This document shows, in pieces, positions 34,862 to 46,324 of a DNA stretch of 64,000 nucleotides; positions within the stretch are counted from its first letter, which is position 1; every line of letters starts with the position of its first letter. The DNA comes from Ashinkailepas kermadecensis (Eukaryota; Arthropoda; Thecostraca; Neolepadidae): NCBI GenBank assembly GCA_034440615.1, contig JAOTOM010004750.1, forward strand, positions 62,001 to 126,000. The letters run 5' to 3'. The notes below the pieces were generated by a model. The model saw only the letters and a list, made by a program, of their open reading frames with translations. It ran no database searches and was not told the DNA's origin. A program made the position numbers and the translations under genes.

Positions 34862-37240
34862 CATTGGCGTATCGAAGGGATGGGGGCATTGGAGCAGTCC
34901 CCCTCCCCATGAGAGGTTGTGGGCCCCAAATAATCGTACTTGTTCGGAAATATAGCGACAGGCTCCCTAAAAAAATAATGCTGGTGTCCCCAACAATCGC
35001 ACCGGGCCCATAAAAAATCACTGGAGCCGCCAAAAAAGTCGCGCAAGGATCCCTGAAAATGAGGCTGGGCCTCCCAAAATCCCAACGAGGCCCCTGCAAA
35101 TCACATTGAATGCCACAAAAATCGTCCTGAAATCATAAAAATGACTCTGATGGCTCCAAAATGTGGGATCGGATCCCTGAAAATAACGTGGGCCTCTAAA
35201 AAGTCGCGCCGGGATCCGATGAGTCGCGCCAGGGCCCCATGAAATCACGCTAATGCCTTAAAAGACCGTGCCCCTGCAAATCACGCTGGGGGCCAAAAAG
35301 GTTCTCCGGACCCCCAAAAATGACGCTAGGCCCAAAAACGACTAGCCGGGCCCTCATAATCACACTGGGTCCCAAAAGGTCGGGCGGGAGCCCCTGATAA
35401 TCGCGCTGGGGGCACAAAAAGTTTGACCAGGGCCCCTGAAAACCACGCTGGGAGCAGAAAATGTCGTGCCGTGGTCCTTGAAAATCACAATGGGGACAGA
35501 AAGACTGTCTGGGCCGCACAAAATCACGCTGGGGGCTCAAAAGTTCGCGCCTGGGCCCAGAAAATCACGCTGGGGCCGACAAAAGTCGGGCCGTTGTTCT
35601 TTAAAATCATAACGGGGACTCAAAACGTTGGGCCGAGGCCACTCGAAATCACGCTGAGCCTGAAGGTACCAAAACGTTGCACCGGGACCCCTGAAAATCA
35701 CGCTCGGGGCTTGACAGGTCCCACCGGGGCCCCAAAAGTGTTATCGGGAACACCCAAGAAATGAAGCCGGGGAAACGAAAAAAAACAGCCTGGACATGGA
35801 AAATCACTGGGCTCCTAGCGGTCGATCGAAAAGAAACCGGAACGTGTTGGGCCGCCAAAGACGCGTCGAGGCCACTAAAACTCGCGGTAGGCATCCCAAC
35901 AAATGAAGACAGGGTAAAAAAATCGCACTTAGACCCTAAAACCTCGCGCCGCTGCCCTTGGAAATCACATTATGGGTCCAAGAAGTCCCGCCGGAGCCCC
36001 ACAAGTCGCAGCTGGCTTCCCAAAAATCAATTCCTACCCGGAATGTTACTCTACGCCCACAAAAATTGCGTCGGACCCCAAAACCGCGTCTGACCCCGGA
36101 AAAGAAGCGCATTGGAGCACCGAAAAAAATGCGCCGGGAGACCGAAAAATCGTACCGGGGCACAACAATATCGCGCAAGAGGCTTACAAAAAATACAAGT
36201 CAACCGCCAAAAAAACACAAAAGGACTCCATCGGGTCGACCCGAGCAACGGAAAATTCAGAACATGTCCCGAAAGAAAGTTATCCAAAGGGCCTTTCTAC
36301 GCTTAAGGGTGCCATCAGCTGAAAAAAAAACTCGTTGAGCAGCCGCAGTGGCATACCAATTGCAAATGCCCCCCCCCCCCACATCCTGAAGAGATGGACT
36401 TCCAAGAACCCAATAATCGCGTCGGGGTCCCCAAAAATGGTTCTGGGGCCCCATAACTTTGCGTCGGGGCCCCCAGAATGATGGGTTATAAATGAATGCA
36501 AGTGGCACCAAAAGAACTTGCACCGTACCGGACAATTTGCGCCGGGGAACGCCAAATTCGCACTGGGGACCAGATGAGTACAACACGCTCCTCGAACTAG
36601 CACCAAGCCCCCAAAATATCGAGTTTTTGGCCCAAAAGTCCTGTCAGTAGTCCCATAAATCCTGGTCGGGGCATCATAAATTCCCCTCGGGGCTCCAAAA
36701 AATTGGCGTCGGTGGTCCCAGCTAAGCACAGCGTGGCCCGAAAATCGCATCGAAACCCGACAAGGATCACGTCGGAGTCATTCAAAATAGAGATTCCGAA
36801 AAATAAATGTCCGAGCCAGGAAAATCGCTCCTTAGCTCAAACATACCACCAGATGCCTTAACAAATCGCAGACGGCACCGAAAAACGTACCGGAGCTCGA
36901 AAAATCGCCGCGGGACACAAAGAAATGTCACCGGGGGCCCGAAAAATCAGGCCGTGGCTCGGACTACATAATTCAGGAGAAGTCAACAAAAATTGCGTCG
37001 AGCCCAGACAACTGGCGCCGGATCCCCGGAACCACGCGCCTGGGCCAGAAAAGTCGCAACGGGACCCCGATAAATTATACCGGAGCCCCCAATATCGTGA
37101 TGTGGTCACACAAATGAGAGCGAGGAACCCCAAATAAACACCGGGGATCCTAAGAGCACAACTGGAGGACGAAAATGCACCTGGCCCTCCATAGCGTACC
37201 GACTCTGGCAAAAGCGGCAGGGCCTTAAAAACCATACACA
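34862..37240 (+). repeat. Degenerate ~20-bp GC-rich repeat family, copy G2
   Basis: Begins with CATTGGCGTATCGAAGGG, like the inner start CAGTGGCATACC at 36330. Units of about 20 bp resemble TCGCGCCGGGGCCCCAAAAA. Between 35250 and 35760 they alternate as a dimer: a ~19-bp AAAATCACGCTGGGGCC-type unit and a ~22-bp AAAAGTCG-GCCGGGGCCCCTG-type unit, period about 41 bp. Stretches such as 35760-35810 (ATGAAGCCGGGGAAACG) and 36700-37230 are collinear with copy G4, so the block was duplicated as a whole after the repeats had diverged. No gene recognised. Confidence 0.88.
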
Positions 37241-38739
37241 TTGGTTAAAAAAACACGAACACCATACAAATCTGTTAGCCTGTCAATCTTGGTCTGCCAC
37301 ACACCGGATCAAATAATTTTCAACCAGCGATCAACCGTCTTTTCTGCTTCTCATCCTTTCCAATATCAATCATGATACTTCTTTTGCCATGGGCCAGCAA
37401 GTAAGCTTATTTCTTGCTTATTCTTTATCCTCACCAACATCGGTGACGTTTACAACGGGGGACATTTTAGAGACGTATAGTACTATATCATGGAAACTAG
37501 AGCACACCTCATACTCATTGAGGCTGTAATAAGCTTGCACCCCCCCTACACACAGCGGAAGTTGAATAAATTTTGTTTGAACGGCATTAGGTACTAATGG
37601 TTTCACTTGCACCAGGAAAATAAACCTATTATTACAAAAGAATCCATCAGTCGTGAATAGAATTCGAAGTTCAGAGTGAAGTGTGAATTTGAAAGTGATT
37701 ATACTGCGATGATAGTTCTTTTTCCGTACCACGTGTTGCTGTTAGCCATAGGCGCGTCCAGGGCGCCTGCCCCATCCCCCCTTGGCGGTGAATGTTGGGT
37801 TCACTATTAAAATTATCGGGTTCTCTATCCAAACGTGCTCAGCCATGGTATTTTGCGAAATCCCTGCGTGCGCCCTTCCTGTTGACCCTGCCCCCCCCTT
37901 TCAGACGTTCCTACGCCTATGGTCAGTAGGTAAATGATCATTGATCAATGATAATAAAACTGCATGGTTGGAGATCCAAATGGATCGGAAGGGATTTCAG
38001 GACCCCTTGGTTTGGTGAGGAAACAGGGGTGTCGATTTTTAAAAACATTGGGGGGCCGAAGTGCCAGCGCACTAGACCCCCCCCCCCCAACCAAAAACTC
38101 ATCGGATTTCGCCCACTATATTTTCAGATCTCGGAAATTAGGATTTTTTATTCGACGATGTGCATGCTTATGTTTGTTGTTTGTTTATTGGGTGGTTCAC
38201 GACGCACTTTTTGCACATTCACGGCTAATGACGCCGCCCACACTGTTTCGCCGGTGGGCCGCGGTATTGGGAAATGTCCCTAGCAGTGCGAGTGTCGAAC
38301 CCAGGACCTTTGGTACCCAGAGCCCAACATGCTTATGTGCATGCTTATGTTTATTCAGCATCCTCACCATCGGGTAAAATCGTCCACCAATAACTGGTGA
38401 AGACACATCATTAAAAGAGCAGTGCACAGTACATGTCAACATAACAACTCTGAGTAATAGCATGCGACTGCAGTGCCACATAGTGGGCTCGGATCCATCG
38501 TCACCGTCACCGTTACCGTTACCCTCCTCCTCACTCCACACACCAACAAACACACACCGGCTTAAATAAATACTTCAGCGATCAGATGCAGGCTAAAACA
38601 CACCGGCCTTGATGGAGCATCAGAGCACAGCAGACCCTTACTGTGATGACGATGGGTGAAAGCATTTCCTTGGTGCCTAACATTAGGGAGGGTCATTTTT
38701 CCCTTTAGTACGCCACTGCGGCTGCTCAACGTGTTTTTT
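37241..38739. other. No gene recognised; repeat-derived segments
   Basis: A 104-codon minus ORF (37418-37732) and others have no domain. C-runs near 38080 adjoin a sequence resembling the interior of the hAT-like MITEs (CGGATTTCGCCCACTAT). A tRNA-like GGGTTCGACACTCGC on the minus strand near 38290 has no convincing A box. Confidence 0.4.
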
Positions 38740-39530
38740 TCCGCGGATTGCACGATCGAGAGTAGAAAGGCCCTTCGGATAATTTTCTTTCGGGACCCAT
38801 TCTGAATTTTCCGGTGCTCTGGTCGATTCGATGAAGTCTCCTTGTAGTTTTTGTGGTGAAGTCTACTTTTTGTAAGCCCCCTGCAGGTTATTTTTGGACC
38901 CCGGTACGATTCTTTGTGCTCTTGGTGCGTTGTTTTTTCGGTGCCCCAACAGGTTTCTTTGCCGGCGTCCGACGACTTCTTATTTTGTGGATCCTTGACG
39001 TAATTTTTGTGTCCGCAGGGTGACATTCCGAGTATATATTTGTTCTTGGGAAGCCAGCTGCAACTTGTGGGGCTCCGGCGCGACATTTTTGCCCCAGTGA
39101 GATTTTCAAGAGAAGCGGCGGGAATTTTGTTTTGGTCTAAGTGCGATTTTTGGGGCCCCGTGGTCACTTGTTGGGATCCCTTGGGCGAGTTTTGGTGGCT
39201 ACGACACGTTTCTTTGGGCCAAACAAGTTTTGTGGGCTTTTGGAGCCATTGTTGAGATCCCAGATTGATTTTCCGTGTCCGGACTGTTTTTCATTTCCCC
39301 GGCTTCATTTGTTGGGTAAACTCAACGAAACTTTTAGAGCCCCGATGGGACCTGTCATGCCTCTAGCGTGATTTGCAGGGGCCCGGGTGAGGATTCTTAG
39401 TACCCCAGTCTCAGCGTGATTTTCAGGAGGTCCCGGCCCGACCGTTTGTGGCCCCCGTCGTGATTTTCTTGAACCCCGGCACGACTTTTTTGCGGCCCAG
39501 CGTGATTTTCAGGGGAACAAAACAACAAGT
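38740..39530 (-). repeat. Degenerate ~20-bp GC-rich repeat family, copy G3
   Basis: Minus-strand copy. Read in reverse it contains the same markers in the same order as G2 and G4: the ATGAAGCCGGGGAAA...GTCCGGACA block (39310-39265) and, about 600 bp later, GCAGCCGCAGTGGCGTA (38724-38708). The 41-bp alternating dimer is visible at 39360-39515. Confidence 0.82.
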
Positions 39531-39649
39531 TTTGTGCATCTGCAGAGGAAATGAGCGGTTACATCATGTTCAGCACATTAATAAATACTGCATTAAAAAA
39601 GAACTTCAAAGAAGTCAGAGAGTACCATGAACTAAAAAAAAAAAAAATA

Positions 39650-40980
39650 CCCATAAAGCCAGGTATTATCGCAGTTTAAGGTAACCACAAGACGTTTTAC
39701 ACACATTTTACCTCCATGAAGCATACAAAGGGGTTAAGTTTGTCAGGTTAGGTTAGGCTTTTGTGGTAAATTATAAAAAATGATATGTTGGGAAATATTA
39801 TTTTTAATTATTTTTCAACAAAAAAACAGTTCGGGCTAGCTTAGGTTAGGTTTTTTAAGTTGAAATATTTCAGAAAAATGCATCGAAAATTTCAATTAAA
39901 AGCAATTAATTTCTTGTATGGGAAGTTGGACTATGTTAGGTAAGGTTATCGTACATCTTGAACATTATTTTTATGCTATATTTCCTAACTCCACACCCTT
40001 TTTTGGTGTTATTTTACTCCCAATTGAAAAGTATGCATTTGCAGAGGAAAGGACACTAAATTTGTGCTTTTAGGTGTTTTGTTAATATTTTTTAATTTAA
40101 ATTTCCAATCCAATGCTTATGAATGTCACTAAGCTGATGGCTCCACTCATTTTCTGTGCAAATGCTTACTTTCCAGGTTGTGAGCAAATAGCATTTTTTT
40201 TTAAACTGGCTTTGAGTTATGTGACAAAGCAATTAAAAGAAATACATAAAAATGCAATATAACCTAACCTAACCTAGCTTAACCTGACTTTGGAGAAAAC
40301 AATTATAAAAACAAAATTGTAAAAATATCAAGCAATTTATTTTCTTGAAATTTTACAAATGAAAAACCTACCCAACCTAACCTAACCATAATTATTGTGC
40401 TTTAAGGTGGTAACAAGACAAGTTCTTACACATTGGCCTCCATAAAGCAAACAAATAGGCTAGGTTTTGTTATGTTAGATTAGTTTAGATGTTTTAAGTT
40501 GGACAGTTTATGCAAACATTGTTACAAAATGTAAAAGAAATGGAGTTTTTTTTCTTCAAAAGCAGCTTATGTTAGATTAGGTTAGGTGGGGTTACGTTTT
40601 CTATTAAAAAAAATATATATTGCTTGAAATTTGTAAAACTTGATGTGTTGGTTTTGTTTTTCTCCAAAGGGACTAGGTTAGGTTAGGTTATGTTGCATTT
40701 CTTTTTTATTTGGGAAAAAATATTTTACCATATGTCACCTAATTCAAAGCCTATTTTGGGGTTATTTCGCTCACAACCTGAAATGTAGGCATTTGCATAG
40801 AAAATAAGTGGTCCATCATCTTGTCACATTCATAAACTTTGCATTGAAATGATACATTCCACAAATTCATAAACACTTTAAAACACAAATTTACCAAAAT
40901 GAGCGGTCCATCATGTTCATCACATTCCTAAACATTCCATTAACAAAAAATCAATAAATCAGAAATTACCTGAAGCTGTA
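39650..40980. repeat. CCTAA/TTAGG-rich composite repeat, copy 2
   Basis: Begins with the TATTATCGCAGTTTAAGG...CCTCCATGAAGCA module (39663) and TTAGG runs. It switches to CCTAACCTAACC near 40260-40390, then returns to TTAGG near 40440-40700. The CTGTGCAAATGCTTAC module appears at about 40160 and inverted at about 40790. At least two copies in opposite orientation seem to be present. Confidence 0.75.
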
Positions 40981-42968
40981 AATTTACCAAAACGTGTGCC
41001 GACCCCTGGACGGAAATGCAACACTAGGTGCCCCAATCCTGGGCAGAAAAAGCACTAAGAGCAGTGGAGTGAAAATATTAATAAAAGTGAACTAAAAACA
41101 GCTCTTCTTGAAGACAAACATGGTAGTTATGTGGTATTAACATAGAAACCCTGAGCACAAATCAGAAAAAGGCATGGACTGGACTTGTTCAAGCTTACCT
41201 GCCAACTTCTTCAACTACTGTTCCTTTGGGAATTAAATATCAGCAAGCTATTTATTCACTATTTAAAATCAAACCAATCTGCAGATACATCAGAAGGTGC
41301 GAAGTACAAAAACGAATCAGTATATCACATGAGATTGGCGTCCGGATTAAACACTGCGCGCAATTGCATCACAAATGTCTCACCCTCCGTCAAATTTGTC
41401 TACCGCAACAACAAATTTAGACTTCAGGCGCTGAGACTTCTGCAACTGGAATTTTTATCCTTCGATGTTACGATTTTGGATGTCCTGAGGAACGCCCATC
41501 ACGATTTGTGGTGCTTCATGCGCGCTAGTGTCTATCAAGTCTCCCCAGACACATTTGGTGATGGGCTTTGACCCTGTATAACTTACAAGCAGGTGGTTGT
41601 CACTTCTGCAGCCGCCATAGGCCCATATTTCCCATATATTGGAAGAAGTCCTGATGATCTGAACTCATTGCGATGATTTCATGGTGGTCTCTCGCTGCGG
41701 TAACGTATACATATTGTGATATAACCGTCTCTGTGACTGTTTGTGACGTCATCAAAACGTTGCATCCATATCCAGTTGTATATTTGAACAGTGCGACATT
41801 TCTTCCTGTATGCGGCACATTCGGTTACACATATAGTGTAAACAAGGCTTCGGCAGAAAGCAAAAGAATACCCAATATGTAATATATACACATTGTCATT
41901 GGGATATAGGTGGGTACCTAGGTAAATATCGCTTATAGTTGCTTATAGTACGATGGGTTGACTGCTGAAGATAAATATAGTTTGTATATCCACAATCTCA
42001 ATGAAAACTGATTGTTTTTCCAGTCATTGCAAGCTTGACAATGACTGGAAATTGAGTGGAATGAACCCAGTTCGAGCTCTATATACATGTGCTTTTGCCA
42101 TTGGTCATGTGTGCAAGCATCATTATGACAATGCAATTGTTGTCTGGTGGCTTTGCAGATTTTTCAAACAATCTGGCTTAAAATGCATCAACATCAACAT
42201 TTTATGATATAAATCATGCTTGCAAAGTGGAAGGAAATCCAACTCCTTTGTTTTTTCCACAAAATTTCCCATTTTGCAGCAAAAGGTGGAGAGTCAATCC
42301 ACTATCCAATCCAAATCTGTTTTATTTCAGTACTAAATGTGCTGGTTGGCATCAACTAAGTTTTGTAAATAGCAGCATTTTTCATTTTTCTTCCTTTAAC
42401 TTTCTTCTCAGCATAAAAATAGCATAGGTTATTGGGGGGGGCCCAAATCAACATTGAGGGGGGCCAAGATTAACATTGGTGGGGCCATGGCCCCCACAAA
42501 AGGATACAAATCGACGCCCCTGGTTGTGGGGAGAAATCTAGCATCGACAAGGTGTAAAAAATGTGAATTTGGTTGAAGAATGATTGGAAGTCCCACTGCC
42601 AGACTGTTTTTGCATGATCCCAATATTTTTGCCAAAAATACAGAATTACCAATGTTCCATTGGTTGTACAAAACCTGAGTGTGGTTCAGTAAATAGCTTC
42701 GAATGTCTTAGAACCAGCATAGAATAGGTGTAGGTTTCTGAAAATTATGAGGAGGGCACGATGCATGAAGGCAATAGGCAGGCCCAAATGGATTATGGGG
42801 GCATGCCACGTAGGATCCCATGTTAAAGGTTGAAATTATTGCGGAGACAGCAAACATTAGGGTGAAATTCCCTCCAAAAGCATGCATAGCTACACCCCTG
42901 AGAACAAGGAATGATCATGAGTTAAGCCAGCCTTTGAGCTGGTGTTGTCTCAGTATCTTGAGCGTGAG
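40981..42968. other. No gene recognised; repeat fragments
   Basis: ORF 41185-41571 (128 codons) has no recognisable domain. The string GTTGTCACTTCTGCAGCCGCC near 41596 recurs with few changes near 28204. The G-rich stretch 42430-42530 with GGGGCCATGGCCCCC looks like a decayed transposon end. Confidence 0.4.
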
Positions 42969-43178
42969 AGCGCACACTGCAAGGGGTAGCGGCAGTGTGG
43001 GAACTTATAGTGCAAAATTCTACCGACAGATGTCAGGTAAGCCACCATGGCAAGTCGCTTTTTTAGATTTAAGAGCGCACACTGCAAGGTGTAGCGGCAG
43101 TGTGGAAACTTATAGTGCAAAATTCTACCGACGGATGTCGGGCAAGCCACCATAGCCAGTCGCTTTTTAGAGATTTAC
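42969..43178. repeat. 105-bp tandem duplication
   Basis: Copies 42969-43073 and 43074-43178 both start AGCGCACACTGCAAGG and include AAAATTCTACCGAC and a GCCACCAT segment, with about 10 differences. A related, more diverged unit lies near 21995-22050. The first copy contains CAGGTAAG followed by CCACCATGG, resembling a splice donor and a good start context, but no gene model follows. Confidence 0.8.
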
Positions 43179-43207
43179 TCGCCGGGCTTCCGTGACAGCT
43201 GGCGGCC

Positions 43208-43574
43208 ATGGGCGTCACCATGGCGAGGGATCGGGGTGAGGACGCGTACCTTCCAAGTCTCGTGAGGTTTCATATTAAGCATATAACGCTGCATGAAGAA
43301 ATTGACCTGAAAACTTCTCCATCCCCTTGTTCAAAATCCGTCGCGACGCCCGTGCTGGCAGGCCGTTCTCTTCAGACGACCTTGAGTGCAGTTGTGGTCT
43401 GTTCTGGAACTCCACATTGTCACGGCAATAGGTCGGCCTGGGCCACCGCCCGGCACGTCGACTGCCCTGCAGTACAAACATCCCCCTTGACTGTACAGCC
43501 TATCGCGGGAGCGGCTCATGCCGTGGAGTGTCCGAGGAACCGCGGTATCAGCAGATGTGCGCCGGAGAACAGTG
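43208..43574 (+). CDS. Candidate first exon, unknown gene
   Basis: ATG at 43208, in the context ggccATGG and followed by a second in-frame ATG, opens a frame that passes through a strong donor-like GTG|GTAAGT (exon end 43574). The frame itself continues to 43723. About 40 bp upstream CTTCCGTGA resembles an ETS promoter site. The predicted peptide (MGVTMARDRGED...) has no domain I recognise, and no partner exon was found downstream. The region is moderately CpG-rich, which raises the chance of a spurious frame. Confidence 0.2.
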
Positions 43575-43723
43575 GTAAGTGTCGGACAGAAGAGTTTTTA
43601 AAAATACCGGGGGAAAATCATCTGACAAAAACGCACCATTTTCCATTGGCGTTGAATGTTTATGAAATCCGAAATGCTTACGACACATCTTTTCCATGGT
43701 GGGAATTTATTTTCTGTCAGTGA

Positions 43724-44730
43724 CGGAAATTGTTCTGATGAAACCCCTCAAGAGGGCATTTCCGGTATTTTATGACTGCCGGTGAAAACCGTCACCACTG
43801 ACGAGTAACTGAAGCGACTTTTGAAACTTAGTATTTTTTTGCGTTTGGCTGGCCTCGGACTTGACCACATTATTCTACGTGTTTAGTTGGATATACGGTG
43901 TGACTAGTGAAATCAAATTATTCAGTTACTGAATTACTTGATTCATTATCGCTAATTGTGTAATATGACGGCAGTCGAGTCTAGATTGTTTGCCGATTTA
44001 TATCACTTTCCTGCCTCCTGTGTCCACTTTTGTCCACGTTTTCTTAATTGTATTTTATGGCAATCTAGATTAAGTCACAAGAAAACAATTCCCATGTTCC
44101 GTGAAAAGAAAATATCGGTAGTTGTTTTTTATCTCACGCGGGGTATTGTGTACCCCCTCTAGCCTACGCCCATTGTGAGTAGAACTTCCCCATCAAAAAA
44201 TCCCAAAAATAAGAACCTGAAAGTCTCACTGATATCAAGCTAAAACTGTCGGTATCTGTTCGCACATCATTTCTACATCTTGTTGCCAAAACGAAAATCT
44301 GGCTTTTATGGGTTTAGCGTGAGTGACGTCATAGTGACGCTGAGCCCGATTCGCGGCAGTAGTCTGGAGTTTTTTTTAAATCTTGTAGCTCTTTTCACTT
44401 AGGTTGTTTGCAAAGAAGACAAATACAACCCTAGTTTTTGTCCAAAAAATAATGGGCATATATACCCTATATGCTCTGCTCGGACAAGTTTGTAATGTGT
44501 TTATTGGGTTCCTGGCAAAATTTTGGTTTAGGAACCATGCACCGCATGGGTATAGGACCAGATTCAATATTTAACTTCATAATATCAAGTGACCCAACAT
44601 GACCTAGATCTTATATTTACTCATGCCAGCCAGCATTCTGATCGGAACCCAATCGGACTAACTTAGGGCTCTGGCCCAATTACAGAACTTGGGCAGAACC
44701 AAACTATTGGTTGGATTTTGGGTGGACTAT
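43724..44730. other. No gene recognised
   Basis: AT-rich DNA with short ORFs on both strands and no recognisable domain, RNA gene or repeat. Confidence 0.4.
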
Positions 44731-46320
44731 GCAGGGGCGTCGCCACCGGGGGGCAGAGGGGGCAGTCGCCCCTCCCCCCCTGCCGTGAGACTAGGCCCCT
44801 GAAATTTGAGGAGCCCCTATCCCGGAAATGCACAGGAAAAAGATGAGCAAGGGGAGGCCGACGAGACAGTGACGGATCGTGCCCCCCACGGACGCAAGAG
44901 GGAGCCCCAAGATGGGTAAGAAGGTCTCCACAGGAATGAGACAAGGTCACTGAGACCGGCCAGATGAGGCCCATGTTTTGGAAGAGGAGGACCCTAGAAG
45001 AGAAGATTTGGGACTATGGCACAAAGGCACCCTCCTAAGAGGGTAATGAGGCTCCAAACACAGGTGAGGAGGCCTCTAAGACGTGAGAGGAGGCCCCTAA
45101 TTTGACAAAGGAGTCACCTAGGAGAGGATAGGAGGCCCCAGTAATCACGAGAGTGCCAACAATTGGCTCGGAAGCCCCCAGGATTGCAAAGGAGGCCCCC
45201 AGGATTGCAAATGAGGCCCCCATGATTGCAAAGGAGGAACCCAGGATTGCAAAGGAGGCCCCAGGATTGCAAAGGAGGCCCCCCGGATTGCAAAGGAAAC
45301 CCCCAGGATTGCAAAGGAAGCCCCCATGGTTGCAAAGGAGGCCCCAATACGGGAAGGGAGGCCCAAGAAAATGAGAGGAGGCCCTAAGACGGAAGAGAAA
45401 GCCAGTGGATATGAGATGGGGTTTCGGAGACGCAAAAGCAGGCCCAAAAATGGATAAGTTCCACCAAGATAGAAAAGGATGATCCAGAAACGTGGCAGGA
45501 GGCACCTAATTCGGAAGAGGACGACACAGGATTGGAAATGAGACCCCATGATGAACAAAGAGGCTCCTAAAACAAGACAGAAAGACCATTAGATAAGAGG
45601 GATGGCTCCCAAGCGAGAAAGAAGGCTCCAAGACGGGAAAGAAGATCCCAGGAGATGACAAGGCAACTGAGATGGGAAAGGGTGCTTGTAATTTGGAAGA
45701 TGAGTAACCTGGGAGAGAAGAGGAGTCCGCCAGGAGATAACAGGCCACCCTTAAAATGGGCCAAGATCAAATCAAAACACAGAGCAGGAGGCCCCCAAGA
45801 CGTGAGAGGAGGCCCCTAATTTGAAAAAGAAGGCCTCTGGAAGAGAAAAAGAGTCCCCTGCAGGACTCGAGAGGAGTCCCTCAAGACGGAAAGGAGGTCT
45901 CCAGGGCCGAATGAGGCCCCGAAGACCGGAAGGAAATGTCCAGGAAAAATATTTCCAGGAAATGAGAGGAGGCCCTTAATATGTGAGTGGTAGCAGGTAT
46001 GGAAGGAGGTGAGATTTCCAAAATTGAAGATGCCCCCAAGACGGGTAGGCTTTGCCAGGACAAAGGAGGAGGCCCACGAGGCGTGGCAGGGGGCCCCTAA
46101 TTTGGCAGCGGATGCCCCTGGAACATGAGAAGGAGGCCCATGCGATGTTAAAGGGGCCCCATGATGTAGGAGGAGGCCCTCCAAGACGGGAGAGGGGGCC
46201 ATTGAATATGGAGGAGGGTAGGACACGAGAAGACATCCAAAACCGATAAAGAGGCTCCAGGAAATGGGACCAGAACCCTAGGAAGCGAGGAGGCATATAA
46301 TTTGCAAGAAGCCCTTAAGA
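44731..46320. repeat. GGAGGCCCC degenerate repeat array
   Basis: Starts near CAGGGGCGTCGCCACC (44731), a sequence resembling, in reverse, the CGTGGCGACGCCACTGG near 49939-49955, so probably a transposon end. From about 45050 it consists of ~21-24-bp units around GGAGGCCCC. Between 45170 and 45345 about eight units of AGGATTGCAAAGGAGGCCCCC are nearly regular at 21 bp. Because 21 is a multiple of three, long open frames with 7-residue periodicity (45505-45035 minus: GASFAIL-type) arise. I regard these as by-products. Confidence 0.85.
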
Positions 46321-46324
46321 AATT

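Noticed and set aside
35250..36750. Overlapping ORFs of about 75-155 codons across the GC-rich repeats
   Set aside because: Repeat translation with no domain; frames change between collinear copies G2 and G4.
38250..38330. Second tRNA-like SINE on the minus strand
   Set aside because: A GGGTTCGA-like B box is visible, but there is no acceptable A box at the right distance.
45035..45558. Heptad-repeat proteins from the GGAGGCCCC array
   Set aside because: 21-bp units automatically keep a frame open; no start context, signal or known fold, and competing frames exist.
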